Positions 1-8,338 of a stretch of 64,000 bases of DNA are shown one piece after another. Below the pieces are notes generated by a model. The model saw only the letters and a list, made by a program, of their open reading frames with translations. It did no database searches and was not told the origin of the DNA. Within the stretch, counting starts at the first letter, position 1, and the number at the start of each line of letters is the position of its first letter. A program made the translations under genes and the position numbers. The DNA is from Photobacterium sp. GJ3 (lineage in GTDB: Bacteria > Pseudomonadota > Gammaproteobacteria > Enterobacterales > Vibrionaceae): positions 2,418,001-2,482,000 of the forward strand of contig NZ_CP073578.1 of assembly GCF_018199995.1 (NCBI RefSeq), written 5' to 3'.

Positions 1-198
1 CACGACCATGCCGCCAATCCGCAGTCGCTGCCCCACTTCGGGTTTTACACCGTTGGATTTCCCCTCAACCAGTTCAGTCGGGGTGTAGAAAAGATCCATA
101 TTCTGGTTCATGGCATACAAGACCAGGGCAATGGTGACACTCAGGCCCGCCAGCAAGGCGACCACAACGGTCAAACGTCGTTTACGTCTTGGGTTCAT
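1..198 (-). CDS. ccmE: CcmE heme chaperone (partial)
   Basis: Only the first 66 residues are present; the gene runs off the left edge. CcmE is the membrane-anchored periplasmic chaperone that carries heme to the cytochrome c ligase; its heme-binding histidine lies outside the window. Visible are a basic N-terminus (MNPRRKRRL), one membrane helix at about residues 9-30, and the start of the OB-fold with an RIGGMVV segment. The ATG overlaps the ccmD stop as ATGA, so translation is probably coupled. The order ccmA-B-C-D-E supports the call. Confidence 0.9.
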   Translation of the reverse strand, partial: MNPRRKRRLTVVVALLAGLSVTIALVLYAMNQNMDLFYTPTELVEGKSNGVKPEVGQRLRIGGMVV

Positions 199-407
199 AA
201 CGTGTTCTCCAGCTTCTCTGCAGCCTTGATGCGTTGCTCGCGGGCAACTTTGTTTTTAATTTCGGCGGCCAGGCGACGGCTCCGGCTGAGACTCCGCCAC
301 AGCAGAATCAACATCGACAAAGCCGAAATACCATAGGCAGACCAGACGTATCCGGCATAGCCACCCATCGCAAAAAATTCAGAAATCGATTCAAAATGCA
401 TACTCAC
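195..407 (-). CDS. ccmD: CcmD heme exporter small subunit
   Basis: This 70-residue protein has one membrane helix (about residues 18-38) and a basic, charged C-terminal tail, the usual build of CcmD. CcmD helps release holo-CcmE from the CcmABC heme-loading complex. The N-terminal [15 protein letters not shown] segment is characteristic of the family. It lies between ccmC (1-bp gap) and ccmE (4-bp overlap). Sequence conservation in CcmD is weak, so position carries part of the identification. Confidence 0.88.
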   Translation of the reverse strand: MSMHFESISEFFAMGGYAGYVWSAYGISALSMLILLWRSLSRSRRLAAEIKNKVAREQRIKAAEKLENTL

Positions 408-408
408 C

Positions 409-1140
409 TCACTGCATCAGTTGGCGAACCCAGGGACGGTGACTTTCCCGGCTCAGAATTTCATTCCGGAGCCGGATCAGCGTCACGGCGCCAAAGAAGC
501 AGGCAAAACCCAGTAAATTCAACAATAATGGCCAAAGCATACGGCTATCAATCGAAGGCTTGGCAAATTTGGTAATGGTTGCGCCCTGGTGCAGGGTATT
601 CCACCACTCAACGGAGTAATGAATGATTGGCAGGTTAATCACGCCCACAATCGCCAAAATTCCGGCTGCTTTTGCCGCCGTTTTCTGATCATCAAAGGCG
701 TTGTAGAGGGCAATCACCCCCAAATAGAGGAAGAGCAGAATCAGTTCAGAGGTCAGTCGCGCATCCCAGACCCACCAGGCACCCCACATGGGTTTCCCCC
801 AAACCGCACCGGTGACCAGCGCGATAAATGTAAAGACAGCGCCAATCGGTGCCATGGCAGCAGCGGCCATATCAGATAAACGAACCTGCCAGACCAGACC
901 GATAAATGCGGCAATGGCCATCCAGAGATAGGCGCCCATCGACCAAATCGCGGCCGGTACGTGCAGGTAAATAATTCGGAAACTGTCGCCCTGCTGATAG
1001 TCCGTCGGTGCGAAGGCCAGCCCCCAGATCGTTCCAATCGTCAGGCTGAGAACCGACAACACGGCAAACCATGGCAGCAGCGTACCGCACAAACGGTAGC
1101 AGTTTTCGGCTTTAGCGTAGGGATGTAACCACTTCCACAT
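409..1140 (-). CDS. ccmC: CcmC heme transporter/handling protein
   Basis: This 243-residue polytopic inner-membrane protein presents heme to CcmE. The tryptophan-rich WWD motif reads WGAWWVWD at residues 119-126, followed by ARLTSEL. The two conserved periplasmic histidines that act as axial heme ligands in the family fall at residues 60 and 184. Six hydrophobic segments are visible. The gene lies 51 bp downstream of ccmB and directly before ccmD. Length is normal. Confidence 0.96.
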   Translation of the reverse strand: MWKWLHPYAKAENCYRLCGTLLPWFAVLSVLSLTIGTIWGLAFAPTDYQQGDSFRIIYLHVPAAIWSMGAYLWMAIAAFIGLVWQVRLSDMAAAAMAPIGAVFTFIALVTGAVWGKPMWGAWWVWDARLTSELILLFLYLGVIALYNAFDDQKTAAKAAGILAIVGVINLPIIHYSVEWWNTLHQGATITKFAKPSIDSRMLWPLLLNLLGFACFFGAVTLIRLRNEILSRESHRPWVRQLMQ

Positions 1141-1191
1141 AGTTCTTTACTCTATGATTAATAATAATTCTTTGCTTCCGGTAAGCTCTTT

Positions 1192-1860
1192 TCAGTTCAC
1201 ACTGACCCGCAATGAAGCAGCAATCGCAAACGGAGCCAGTGTTGCCGAACCAACCAGCATTGCTCCCATCAACGCCAATTGCCCCTGATAACTCATCCCC
1301 AGAGATGCAGCTTCAATCGCAGACGTTGCGAAGATTAGCACAGGAATAAACAGCGGTAAGATGAGCAAACTCAATAATACGCCACCTTTGCGCAATCCTA
1401 CCGTGAGTGCAACCCCAATGGCGCCCAGAAAACTTAAGGTCGGTGTACCGATCAATAACGTCAGGACCACAGCCAGCCAGGTTGACCAGTCCAGCGACAG
1501 CAAAATCGCCAGTAACGGGCTCACCAACAGAAGTGGCAAGCCGGTCAGCAACCAGTGGGCGATGACCTTCGCCAGTGCCAGTACAGATAAAGGCGCAGGC
1601 ATCAGCATCATCTGTTCAAGCGAACCATCCATGAAGTCATCCCGGAATAAACGCTCCAGAGATAACAGCGCGGCCAGTAAGGCTGCAACCCAGATAATAC
1701 CAGGGGCAATCCGTGCCAGCAGATTGGGTTCTGGCCCAATCCCTAACGGAAAGAGCGTAATGACAATCAAGAAAAACCACAGCGGGTTCAATACATCAGC
1801 CTGACGGCGAAATGCAATCAGCAACTCGCGCCGGATGACCTGAAACATCGAATACAACAT
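1192..1860 (-). CDS. ccmB: CcmB heme exporter permease
   Basis: This 222-residue integral membrane protein is the permease partner of the CcmA ATPase. It has about six hydrophobic helices, and the early segment FRDDFMDGSLEQMMLMP is a CcmB hallmark (cytoplasmic loop contacting CcmA). In the accepted model CcmAB uses ATP to release holo-CcmE from CcmC rather than pumping heme. The ATG lies 3 bp after the ccmA stop, so the two genes are probably translated together. Confidence 0.95.
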   Translation of the reverse strand: MLYSMFQVIRRELLIAFRRQADVLNPLWFFLIVITLFPLGIGPEPNLLARIAPGIIWVAALLAALLSLERLFRDDFMDGSLEQMMLMPAPLSVLALAKVIAHWLLTGLPLLLVSPLLAILLSLDWSTWLAVVLTLLIGTPTLSFLGAIGVALTVGLRKGGVLLSLLILPLFIPVLIFATSAIEAASLGMSYQGQLALMGAMLVGSATLAPFAIAASLRVSVN

Positions 1861-1863
1861 TGG

Positions 1864-2517
1864 CTACGCCTGCCCCAAACTCACTTTGCGCAGACGGTCC
1901 TGCGAAGAAAACATATCCTGATGCGTGGTCAGCAACACAATCCCGCCTCGTTCAGCGTGAGAGACAAACAAGCGCTCCAGGACTTTCACCCCTTGTTTAT
2001 CAATCGCTGTCAGCGGTTCATCCAGAATCCATAACGGATGATTACTCAGCCATAAACGAGCCAGTGCGACACGCCGCTGCTGACCAGCAGACAACTGTCC
2101 GGCTGGCACATCTTCCCGCCCTGCCAGACCGACATGCGCCAGCGCCTGCCAGATGGCATCCTCACCGTGCACTTTAGCCTGACCTGACAAGGCATCGTTG
2201 TGATCCAGCTCATGCATTGCCTGAAAAAAAGCCAGATTTTCATAAGCCGTTAATTCGCGCTTCACCCCAGTTTGATGACCCAAAAACAACATCTGGCGAT
2301 GATAGACTTCACGGACATGCGCTATCTTGTTATCGTGCCAGTAAACGTTGCCATCATCAGGCTGTCCCAGTCCGGCGATAATGCGAAGCAAAGTGGTTTT
2401 ACCGGCACCGTTACGGCCTTCAATCTGAACCAGTTCGCCAGAAGAGACAGAGAATTGGAGGTCATCGAACAACACGCGTTCATCACGGGTACAGCTCAAT
2501 CCGTTCACTGACAACAT
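1864..2517 (-). CDS. ccmA: CcmA heme exporter ATP-binding protein
   Basis: This 217-residue ABC ATPase is first in the ccm operon. Walker A is GRNGAGKT at residues 34-41, the signature is LSAGQQRR near residue 142, and Walker B is LWILDEP. With CcmB it powers release of heme-loaded CcmE. The promoter should lie in the 108-bp divergent gap shared with the plus-strand FliK-like gene at 2626. I recall the same ccmA/flagellar-cluster junction in Vibrio cholerae. Confidence 0.96.
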   Translation of the reverse strand: MLSVNGLSCTRDERVLFDDLQFSVSSGELVQIEGRNGAGKTTLLRIIAGLGQPDDGNVYWHDNKIAHVREVYHRQMLFLGHQTGVKRELTAYENLAFFQAMHELDHNDALSGQAKVHGEDAIWQALAHVGLAGREDVPAGQLSAGQQRRVALARLWLSNHPLWILDEPLTAIDKQGVKVLERLFVSHAERGGIVLLTTHQDMFSSQDRLRKVSLGQA

Positions 2518-2625
2518 AGTGATGAGTCATCCTGAATGAGTTAAATCATCCCCGGATAATACCACAGCGTCGAAGATCTTTGTTAGTTTCAGGCTGTTAT
2601 CTATCCCCGAGCAAGGTAAGTAAAT

Positions 2626-3525
2626 GTGACCTCGATATCTCAAACATCAGCTTATCAGGCAGCCATGAATCAATCGTCCCGGACGAATGAATCCAAGGCC
2701 ACTGGCAGCGTCGCAACACCGACTCAGACAACACAGCCAGGTGCGACTTTATTCCAATCCGGCAACCAGATCAGCCAACTTTCACACTTGCTAACACAAC
2801 TTCATGTGTTGCAACGATTATTCGCCAATCTTCCATCCGCGCTCAGTGCGCAGGGTTCCCCGATCGCTCAATGGCTGACACAATTGGTGCTCCCCCAAAC
2901 CCCGGCAGACATTGCCCGGTGGTTACAGCAGGGTGCGGGTCGGGAAAGCCTGAAGGCGCTGGTCACTCAGTTGTCTCAGCCGGACAGCCCGCTCGCTAAA
3001 CTGCTGGCCAGCCTGCCAGAGGCTACGCAAAATGAACTGAAGGCATTGATTCGGATCGCTGCAGAACAACGCATTGCCGGGCAACCTGTCAGTCGCGACG
3101 AGAATACCCCCTTTATTTTGCATCTGCCGCAGGCAAACGGGCGGGAGTTTCGTCTCAGTGTGCAATCCAGAACGGCCAAATCCGGTTCAGGGAGAAAACC
3201 ACACAGCCGAAGTTGGGTGATCAAACTGGAACTGCCCGTCGCAGAGCATGACAGCCTGCTGGCGACAGCCGTCTGGCAGGATGAAAAGCTCAACCTTAGT
3301 TTCGACAGCGCCCAACCAGAGATTCTGAAACAAGCGGAAGTCTTAACGCCACAGCTCACCCGTCGCCTCAAGCAGTTAGACATTGCATGTGAATCCGTGA
3401 CCTATCGACACGCACCAGCCACCGCAGACGCACCGGATCTGGTCATGGCCCGCAACATGGCATCAGGATCAGTGTATGAACAAACCACAAACCAGCGCGA
3501 TTGCACTCAGCTACGACGGCTATGA
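2626..3525 (+). CDS. FliK-like hook-length control family protein (second copy)
   Basis: A 299-residue Gln/Ser/Thr-rich protein. The GTG start follows GCAAGGTAAG; the nearby ATG at 2624 runs straight into a stop. Residues 1-60 look disordered. The region around 180-270 (SWVIKLELPV, LLATAVWQDEKLNLSFDSA) resembles the C-terminal hook-length domain of FliK. It overlaps the next gene by 50 bp and is distinct from the main fliK at 22731. The last 30 residues look atypical, and the other frame would end at an ATGA overlap with the next start, so a sequence error near 3430 is possible. Function is inferred from family and neighbour. Confidence 0.7.
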   Translation: MTSISQTSAYQAAMNQSSRTNESKATGSVATPTQTTQPGATLFQSGNQISQLSHLLTQLHVLQRLFANLPSALSAQGSPIAQWLTQLVLPQTPADIARWLQQGAGRESLKALVTQLSQPDSPLAKLLASLPEATQNELKALIRIAAEQRIAGQPVSRDENTPFILHLPQANGREFRLSVQSRTAKSGSGRKPHSRSWVIKLELPVAEHDSLLATAVWQDEKLNLSFDSAQPEILKQAEVLTPQLTRRLKQLDIACESVTYRHAPATADAPDLVMARNMASGSVYEQTTNQRDCTQLRRL

Positions 3526-3775
3526 AACGCCTTATGTTTCCGCCAAAGGTTATGACGACTGGGCCAGAGAAATCATTGCTCAGGTTAAGGTACAAGGCGG
3601 GTTGATTCATCAGGATCCGGCTTTAGCCGACTATCTGAATCAACTGGAGGAAGGGGACAACATTCCACCGGCACTTTTTGTGATTGTTGCCGAGTTGATT
3701 GCTTTTTCATGGGTGCTGAACGGAAAAACCCCACCCGGATGGGAGGGGTATCAACCTGTGAATGAAACCGTGTGA
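3476..3775 (+). CDS. Stand-alone FlhB C-terminal domain protein (COG2257 type)
   Basis: This 99-residue protein aligns with the part of FlhB that follows the autocleavage site: AIALSYDGYETPYVSAKGYD here against SVALRYD...APVVVAKGTD in the FlhB of this window. It then matches the conserved helices to the FAAVAQVLAYVF-like end (FVIVAELIAFSWVL). There is no membrane domain and no NPTH motif. Pairing of a FliK-like gene with such a FlhB tail recurs in many bacteria as far as I recall, but its role is not settled. It may affect export switching; that is inference. Confidence 0.8.
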   Translation: MNKPQTSAIALSYDGYETPYVSAKGYDDWAREIIAQVKVQGGLIHQDPALADYLNQLEEGDNIPPALFVIVAELIAFSWVLNGKTPPGWEGYQPVNETV

Positions 3776-3795
3776 GGCAGGCGTGCGGAGAATAA

Positions 3796-4227
3796 TCAGC
3801 GACGGCGCTTACTCATGCGCTGTTGCAAACGCAAGAGCAATTCAGCTTCCGCTTTCGGTAAATCGCACTCTTCCATCAGTTCATTGACATCAGCGCCGAG
3901 CTCGACCATTTTACTGGCCCGGCTATACAGGCGCCCTTCTGGGTCCTGCATCGATATTTCGCCCTGACGTTCCGACAATTCATCCTGCTGACGGGACAAA
4001 TCAGCCATTTTGTTACTCATGGCAATCGCACCGGCACGCAGTTCATGAAACTGTTTGGTTAAACTTTCCTGCTGCTGTCTGGCCGTTTTCAGTAACAGTT
4101 CAGCCGCTTCGAACTTCGCTTCCAAAGCTTTTCGTGCACGACGTTCACGGCGAACCAGCACCACAGCCAACAGCACCGCCAGTCCAGAAACAACCAGCGG
4201 TAGCCATTCGAACAACATACCTGGCAT
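3796..4227 (-). CDS. DUF2802 membrane-anchored coiled-coil protein
   Basis: This protein has an N-terminal membrane helix (LPLVVSGLAVLLAVVLV), a long predicted coiled coil (about residues 30-100), and a C-terminal segment with VELGADVNELMEECDLPKAEAELLL, typical of DUF2802. The longest frame begins at 4251, but the ATG at 4227 overlaps the cheW stop as TGATG, so I prefer the 143-residue form. DUF2802 genes normally follow cheW at the end of the polar chemotaxis operon in Vibrio. The biochemical role is unknown to me. Confidence 0.8.
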   Translation of the reverse strand: MPGMLFEWLPLVVSGLAVLLAVVLVRRERRARKALEAKFEAAELLLKTARQQQESLTKQFHELRAGAIAMSNKMADLSRQQDELSERQGEISMQDPEGRLYSRASKMVELGADVNELMEECDLPKAEAELLLRLQQRMSKRRR

Positions 4228-4721
4228 CAGAGGTACGCCATCTCTTCCCATTCTTCATCAGACAGGAGTTTGTTCAGATCGACCAGGATCAGCAGCTGAT
4301 TATCACGGTTGCTTACGCCCTGAATAAACTTGGCACTTTCGTCCGTGCCAACACTTGGCGTGCTGTCAATTTCAGAACTACGCAGATAAACCACTTCTGC
4401 CACGCTGTCGACCAGAATACCAATCACCTGCTTTTCAGCTTCAATGATCACGATGCGGGTATTGTCGGAAATATCACCCGGCGTCAGACCGAAACGGGCA
4501 CGTGTATCAATCACGGTCACCACGTTTCCACGCAGGTTGATAATTCCCAGAACATAATCCGGTGCACCCGGAACCGGTGCAATCTCGGTATAACGCAGCA
4601 CTTCACGGACCTGCATTACATTAATCCCGTAGGTTTCTTCTTCCAGCTGGAAAGTGACCCACTGCAATACCTGGTCGTTACTGTCTTCTTTTTGAATTTC
4701 GGCAACACTTACCTGCGACAT
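4227..4721 (-). CDS. cheW: CheW chemotaxis coupling protein
   Basis: CheW links methyl-accepting receptors to the CheA kinase. The protein has the full CheW fold: QWVTFQLEEETYGINVMQVREVL, then APDYVLGIINLRGNVVTVID, then VDSVAEVV near the end. I chose the ATG at 4721 (MSQVSVAEIQK, 164 residues) because GGAGAGG lies at good spacing upstream; the longer frame to 4751 overlaps parP. It lies 22 bp downstream of parP in the parC-parP-cheW unit. Confidence 0.95.
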   Translation of the reverse strand: MSQVSVAEIQKEDSNDQVLQWVTFQLEEETYGINVMQVREVLRYTEIAPVPGAPDYVLGIINLRGNVVTVIDTRARFGLTPGDISDNTRIVIIEAEKQVIGILVDSVAEVVYLRSSEIDSTPSVGTDESAKFIQGVSNRDNQLLILVDLNKLLSDEEWEEMAYL

Positions 4722-4743
4722 GTTGTATCCTCTCCGGCCATCG

Positions 4744-6348
4744 TCACACAATACTGTTCACATCTAAACCCGCTTTCAGCATGGAAATGAGTTCGTTGAC
4801 ATGAATTAAAGCACACATTTTCTCTTTCACCATACCCGCCAGCCAAGGCCGTTTACCTGCCTTCTCCCGCCAGCGAACATTCTGTTTTGTCAGGGTTTCT
4901 GTTCCGTGAAGTTGATCACAGGCCAGTCCCCATTTACTTTCACCCAGCATAACCACGTAGCGATAGTTTTCTCTGTGATCATCGCTGTGAATCGATTCAG
5001 GCATGACCCACCGGGCTGTATCAACAACATCCAGTTGACGCTTCTGCTCGGACTGCAAGCCAAGATACCAATCCGGGCGCCCAATCAGGTGGCTTAATTC
5101 CCCTAACTGATGAATCCCGCCCAGTTCCGTGAGCGGCACGGCAAAGGTCACCCCGTTGACGGCAAAAAATAATGCCTGAAACTCAGAGAGCTCGCTGGAT
5201 GCCGGTAACACCCAGGATGGCGGCGGTGGTTCAGCCGACACCGTTTGGTTCGATTCAGCAACCGTCGTCTCCGGCACCGCACCTTTAAGCATGTCGTCAT
5301 CCGGCGCAGAGGCAAGAATTTCCATCTCAGGCTGAGAGCTCGTTTCCAGAACCGGTGCTTCCGCAATATCCTGAATAGGTTCCTGAACAAGTTCCTGGAC
5401 AGGTTCCAGCGCTGTTGAAGTGCTCTCCTCCGGCTCGGGCATCTCAGGCGCTGCAGCAATCTGCGGCAAATGCTGCATCAGGCGAAAGTCATCTTCCGGT
5501 TCTGCAAACGGGGCAAGCTGCGGTTCTGAAATATCCAGAACTGCGGTTTCAGCCAGAGGCAGACTGTACACCGCATCCTCCTGAACGCGATCGCCTTCTG
5601 ATCCCTGATCCTCAAACCAGCCCGGTGCATCGAGTCCCGTTTCGACTGACGCTTCTGTTTCCTCAGACAAAGCCGCCAGTTGATGCAGCTCTGCCACACA
5701 AGCTTCACTTTCAGAAACCACCTGATCCTGCATCGCCGACATCTGATCCAGCAGCCGCTGCAACTGCGCCATATCCGATTTGCTGCGCGGGGCAGTGAAC
5801 CGGACTTCCGGTACCCGGAGTTCAGGTTCCTCCGGCTGGCTGGTCGTCAACACCGATTGAGATTGCGGCACCGGTGTCGCCATCGCCCGCAGTGACGGCG
5901 GCCCGCCATCAAAATCATACCGCTCATCATCATGAGCAGATTCATCCAGCTGATTGAAATCAAATGGCTGATGGCTGCTGACGGGCGGACTTTCCAGTGC
6001 ATCTCCACGCAAGACGGATGCATCAAGTGACGGTTCCGAAATCGATTCCGAAATCGATTCCTGGTTTGCTTCCGATACCGGGACTAAGTTCAGGTCCGGG
6101 GCCAATTCTGGAATCAGTTCTGGTATCAGTTCTGGTATCAGTTCTGGAATCAGTTCTGGTATCAGTTCTGGAATCAGTTCTGGTTCTGACTCGGGCTCCG
6201 GGACAAGTGTCTCCGTCAGCGCTGCGACATTTTGCTCTGCCTGTTCGTCTGCCGCCAAGACGTCTTCAGGCTGCTGGGAATCATCCAGCAGCCCGAAAAA
6301 ATAATCATCGAGTGCCTGTTCGCTGGACAGCTTAAAGTTATCGCTCAT
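4744..6348 (-). CDS. parP: ParP, CheW-domain polar localisation protein
   Basis: A 534-residue acidic protein with a CheW-like domain only at the C-terminus (about 385-530: FQALFFAVNGVTFAVPLTEL ... KEKMCALIHVNELI). The long N-terminal part is Pro/Glu-rich and probably disordered. In Vibrio, ParP ties the ParC ATPase to CheA and receptors so arrays sit at the old pole. Its ATG overlaps the parC stop by 11 bp. An in-frame ELIP tandem repeat occupies residues 57-82. Length is greater than I would expect for the family, largely through repeats and linkers. Confidence 0.88.
   Translation of the reverse strand: MSDNFKLSSEQALDDYFFGLLDDSQQPEDVLAADEQAEQNVAALTETLVPEPESEPELIPELIPELIPELIPELIPELIPELAPDLNLVPVSEANQESISESISEPSLDASVLRGDALESPPVSSHQPFDFNQLDESAHDDERYDFDGGPPSLRAMATPVPQSQSVLTTSQPEEPELRVPEVRFTAPRSKSDMAQLQRLLDQMSAMQDQVVSESEACVAELHQLAALSEETEASVETGLDAPGWFEDQGSEGDRVQEDAVYSLPLAETAVLDISEPQLAPFAEPEDDFRLMQHLPQIAAAPEMPEPEESTSTALEPVQELVQEPIQDIAEAPVLETSSQPEMEILASAPDDDMLKGAVPETTVAESNQTVSAEPPPPSWVLPASSELSEFQALFFAVNGVTFAVPLTELGGIHQLGELSHLIGRPDWYLGLQSEQKRQLDVVDTARWVMPESIHSDDHRENYRYVVMLGESKWGLACDQLHGTETLTKQNVRWREKAGKRPWLAGMVKEKMCALIHVNELISMLKAGLDVNSIV
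6103..6180 (-). repeat. 12-bp in-frame tandem repeat in parP (ELIP units)
   Basis: Six 12-bp units (coding strand GAACTGATWCCA) plus a partial unit encode six tandem ELIP tetrapeptides followed by EL, residues 57-82 of ParP. The units differ only at a wobble base. Because 12 is a multiple of three, gain or loss of units keeps the frame. Copy number may vary between strains; that is inference. Confidence 0.93.
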
Positions 6349-7117
6349 CTTGACGAAGCCGCTCCAGATAATTCAGTAAGGTTTTATAGGCATAAACACC
6401 CCGCGATCCCCGGGCATATAACGACGGCGGCATATGTTTGATACTGGCATCCCGGAATTTAGTATCAATCGGAACGGCTGATGCCCAAACCTGATTGGGG
6501 TACCGCACTTTCAGCTCTTGCAGCGTCTCCAGCGACGCACGGGTTCGCTTATCGTACATGGTCGGCACGATAGTCACTTTAAATTCAGTCGGCCGGGATT
6601 TTTGCATGATTTGCAATGTCCGCATCATGCGCTCCAGACCTTTCATCGCCAGAAACTCCGTCTGAACCGGAATCAGGATGCGCTCACTGGCCGCCAGTGC
6701 ATTCACCATCATCACGCCAAGAATCGGCGGACAATCGATCAGCACATAATCATATTCTTCGCTGAGACAGTGCAGTGCCTTTTTCAGAATCAGACCCATC
6801 CCACTGCGCGTGCCCATCACGCGATCCAAGGTCGCCAGCGACATATGCGCTGGCAGCAAATGGATATTTTTATAACGGGTTTCCAGCAATAACGGCTTCA
6901 CGGTATCGCGATTGATGGTCGATAACTGGAATAAATCAAACAGACTGGCATCCAGACGATCAGCATCGAAATTAAAATAAGTGGTCAGCGATGAATGCGG
7001 GTCCGTATCCACCAGCAATACGCGTTTATTGCGCTCACTTAACAGGCCAGCCAGACTCACCGTTGTTGTGGTTTTACCCACACCACCCTTCTGGTTGGCG
7101 ATACTCCAGACTACCAC
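6338..7117 (-). CDS. parC: ParC, ParA-type ATPase for polar chemotaxis arrays
   Basis: This 259-residue ParA/MinD-family ATPase begins with the deviant Walker A KGGVGKTTTTVSLAGLL and has the conserved VDTDPHSSLT and LIDCPPILGV segments. In Vibrio, ParC recruits chemotaxis proteins to the old cell pole and to the future pole before division. It lies 9 bp after cheB and overlaps parP, as in other Vibrionaceae clusters. The location beside cheB and parP separates it from chromosome-partition ParA and from FlhG at 12458. Confidence 0.93.
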   Translation of the reverse strand: MVVWSIANQKGGVGKTTTTVSLAGLLSERNKRVLLVDTDPHSSLTTYFNFDADRLDASLFDLFQLSTINRDTVKPLLLETRYKNIHLLPAHMSLATLDRVMGTRSGMGLILKKALHCLSEEYDYVLIDCPPILGVMMVNALAASERILIPVQTEFLAMKGLERMMRTLQIMQKSRPTEFKVTIVPTMYDKRTRASLETLQELKVRYPNQVWASAVPIDTKFRDASIKHMPPSLYARGSRGVYAYKTLLNYLERLRQDER

Positions 7118-7126
7118 GACCGCTCC

Positions 7127-8272
7127 TTAGGCTAAGCCAACCTCGATCAGAATGCGTTCTGCAATCCGATCCAAGGGTAAATCCTCAGAGGAAATCCCCG
7201 CTTTGGCCACTGCCTGCGGCATTCCGTAAACCACGCAGCTTTCTTCATCCTGCGCCCAGATGGTTGATCCGGCAGATTTAAGCATGCGGGAACCATCGCG
7301 ACCATCAGCTCCCATGCCCGTCAGAATCATCGACAAGACTTTGTCATGGAAAACCTTTGCCGCCGACCCGAAAGTCACATCCACGCAGGGCTTATAATTC
7401 ATGCGATCACCGCCATCGATGATACGCAAACGGCTGTTCCCGGGGCGACCTTCTACCATCATTTGCTTTCCGCCCGGTGCCAGATAGGCCGTCCCCGGAC
7501 GCAAAACATCGCCATCTTCCGCTTCTTTCACGCTGATTTTACAAAGATTATTCAGACGTGCGGCAAACGCAGCCGTAAAAGTCGCTGGCATATGCTGGAC
7601 CAGTACAATCGGATAAGGGAAATTTGCCGGCAACTGAGTCAGAATCTTTTGCAACGCGACCGGCCCACCGGTCGATGTGCCAATGGCCATCAGCTGATAG
7701 GTTTTCCCCGATGATTTAAACCGGGCTGACACCGATGAACGGACCGGTGCAGGTCGTGTTGGTGCAGGGGTCGCCGTACTGGCCTGCGTCCGGGTTGACG
7801 CAGCCGTACTCAGCGGACGGCTGGCAGTCGCCACAGGCGTGCTGGCCGGACGGGCTGGCGCACGCATAAACAGACGTTTGCGCCCCAGTTCACCGACACG
7901 TTTTTGCAGTAAAGCCACCGCCTCATCTTTATTTCGGGCGATGTCTTCAAATTTCTTGGGCAGAAAATCAAGTGCCCCGGCATCAAGCGCATCCAGCGTT
8001 GCTCTGGCGCCCTCATGCGTCAGTGACGAAAACATCAGGATCGGTGTCGGATTCACCTTCATAATTTCACGAACGGCCGTGATGCCATCCATCACCGGCA
8101 TTTCGATATCCATGGTGATGACATCAGGTTTCAGTGTCCGCACTTTTTCTACAGCGTCTTTACCATTCACTGCATCGCCAATCACTTCAAGACGCGGATC
8201 CGCATTAATTATTTCACTCACCCGGCGGCGGAAAAAACTGGAATCGTCCACCACCAAAACTTTTACAGCCAT
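7127..8272 (-). CDS. cheB: CheB receptor methylesterase/deamidase
   Basis: CheB removes methyl groups from receptor glutamates during adaptation. The N-terminal receiver domain has VDDSSFF and the acceptor Asp at residue 55 ([13 protein letters not shown]). A Pro/Ala/Thr-rich linker follows, then the methylesterase domain with its Ser ([13 protein letters not shown]), His (VLVQHMP) and Asp (ILTGMGADG). I chose [10 protein letters not shown] at 8272 (381 residues); a longer frame begins at 8293 and adds seven unconvincing residues. It is 66 bp after cheA. Confidence 0.95.
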   Translation of the reverse strand: MAVKVLVVDDSSFFRRRVSEIINADPRLEVIGDAVNGKDAVEKVRTLKPDVITMDIEMPVMDGITAVREIMKVNPTPILMFSSLTHEGARATLDALDAGALDFLPKKFEDIARNKDEAVALLQKRVGELGRKRLFMRAPARPASTPVATASRPLSTAASTRTQASTATPAPTRPAPVRSSVSARFKSSGKTYQLMAIGTSTGGPVALQKILTQLPANFPYPIVLVQHMPATFTAAFAARLNNLCKISVKEAEDGDVLRPGTAYLAPGGKQMMVEGRPGNSRLRIIDGGDRMNYKPCVDVTFGSAAKVFHDKVLSMILTGMGADGRDGSRMLKSAGSTIWAQDEESCVVYGMPQAVAKAGISSEDLPLDRIAERILIEVGLA

Positions 8273-8338
8273 GTTTTTATATTCCGTAAGCAATCAGGCC
8301 TGAATGCGTACAGGGGCCGAAACCCCTGACGGTTGTTA

